DNA of 5,946 bases from positions 1 through 5,946 of the forward strand of contig VXPI01000330.1 of NCBI GenBank assembly GCA_009839585.1. Reading direction: 5' to 3'. Positions 5,584 to 5,946 of this stretch are shown here, piece by piece (position 1 is the stretch's first letter; each line of letters begins with the position of its first letter). Below the pieces are notes generated by a model that was not told where the DNA came from, ran no database searches, and worked only from the letters and a program-made list of their open reading frames with translations. This DNA is from Gammaproteobacteria bacterium (GTDB taxonomy: Bacteria > Pseudomonadota > Gammaproteobacteria > Arenicellales > Poriferihabitantaceae). The position numbers were made by a program, and so were the translations under genes.

Positions 5584-5602
5584 GAACTACTCCAGTTCTT
5601 TT
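5584..5602 (+). terminator. Candidate weak terminator after azlD
   Basis: GAACT (5584-5588) and AGTTC (5594-5598) form a 5-bp stem with a 5-nt loop, followed by TTTT, starting two bases after the azlD stop. The position is right for ending the azlCD transcript but the stem is short and A/T-rich in part, so it would be weak. Confidence 0.35.
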
Positions 5603-5946
5603 GGGGTTCGACCAACTGCACTGAAATGAGAAACGTACATTTGACAAGTCCGTTATTTGATATCTCGGTAGTTTTCACTAAATCATCGAACATACTGAAA
5701 TTAAAATTGAAACCTCATTAATGCCTGTCAGTAAATAGACCGTTTTGTTGACCAGAACCAAACACGAGCCCTCCGTCTGTTCCGCGGGTAGCGACAGTTC
5801 CCGTCGTAGAACGGGTTATTTGTACAAAATAGCCACCCTCAGACGATTCGACTAGGCAGCGTCGATTTCGTCGGCTTACACGCCTTGCCAAGGCTACGGT
5901 ACCATAAGGGTAAGACGTGGCCCAAGGTTGTGGAGAAATCAGGCTG
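5603..5946. other. Right end of the window, no gene recognised
   Basis: Neither strand holds a convincing ORF. A small hairpin, CCCGT (5800-5804) with ACGGG (5811-5815) followed by TTATTTGT, is a possible weak terminator. One plus frame stays open through about 5740-5850 (including DSSRRRTGYLYKIATLRR) and again to the end after one stop, which could be a decayed gene, but I recognise no family. I checked for tRNA, tmRNA and RNase P RNA features and saw none. Confidence 0.4.

Noticed and set aside
5603..5946. Stable RNA (tRNA, tmRNA or RNase P RNA) at the right end
   Set aside because: Only one short hairpin is present; no acceptor stem, T-arm consensus or conserved core of these RNAs could be found.
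1..5946. CRISPR array or tandem repeats
   Set aside because: No regularly spaced direct repeats were seen; the only long repeat pair is the inverted transposon ends.

Overview
The window looks like ordinary bacterial chromosome, probably proteobacterial (inferred from gene families only; no rRNA or other taxonomic marker is present), interrupted by a compact transposon of about 2.9 kb. The right half carries normal host genes: an enoyl-CoA hydratase/isomerase (3536-4333) and an overlapping azlC-azlD pair encoding a branched-chain amino acid exporter (4540-5582). Stretches between and after these hold nothing I can identify.

The left half (108-3039) is bounded by a perfect 21-bp inverted repeat (108-128 and 3019-3039). 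Just inside the right end, on the minus strand, lies a recognisable but broken IS1595-family (ISXO2-like) transposase. It has at least four frameshifts, and all three catalytic acidic/polar positions appear lost by two small in-frame gaps and one substitution. The rest of the element is a passenger operon on the plus strand: a short leader ORF (225-359, doubtful), then four genes joined by three consecutive 4-nt ATGA stop/start overlaps: orfA (411-596), orfB (593-763), a large methyltransferase-nuclease gene (760-1992) and orfD (1989-2165). The stop codons of orfD and the transposase share one CTAG palindrome, so the element has almost no spare sequence. Both terminal repeats contain TTGACA facing inwards, with a -10-like hexamer 17 nt further in at each end.

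The main find is the cargo. The 410-residue protein is a small TRD-poor phage-type C5 cytosine methyltransferase (about residues 1-222) fused in frame to a winged-helix plus HNH nuclease (about 224-410). An in-frame Met224 at the seam suggests fusion of two formerly separate genes. It could be a one-chain restriction-modification system carried, with three unrecognised small proteins, by an IS1595-type transposon. The cargo is intact while the transposase has decayed, which suggests (inference) that the cargo is kept for its own function, or that the element is young and now moves only in trans.
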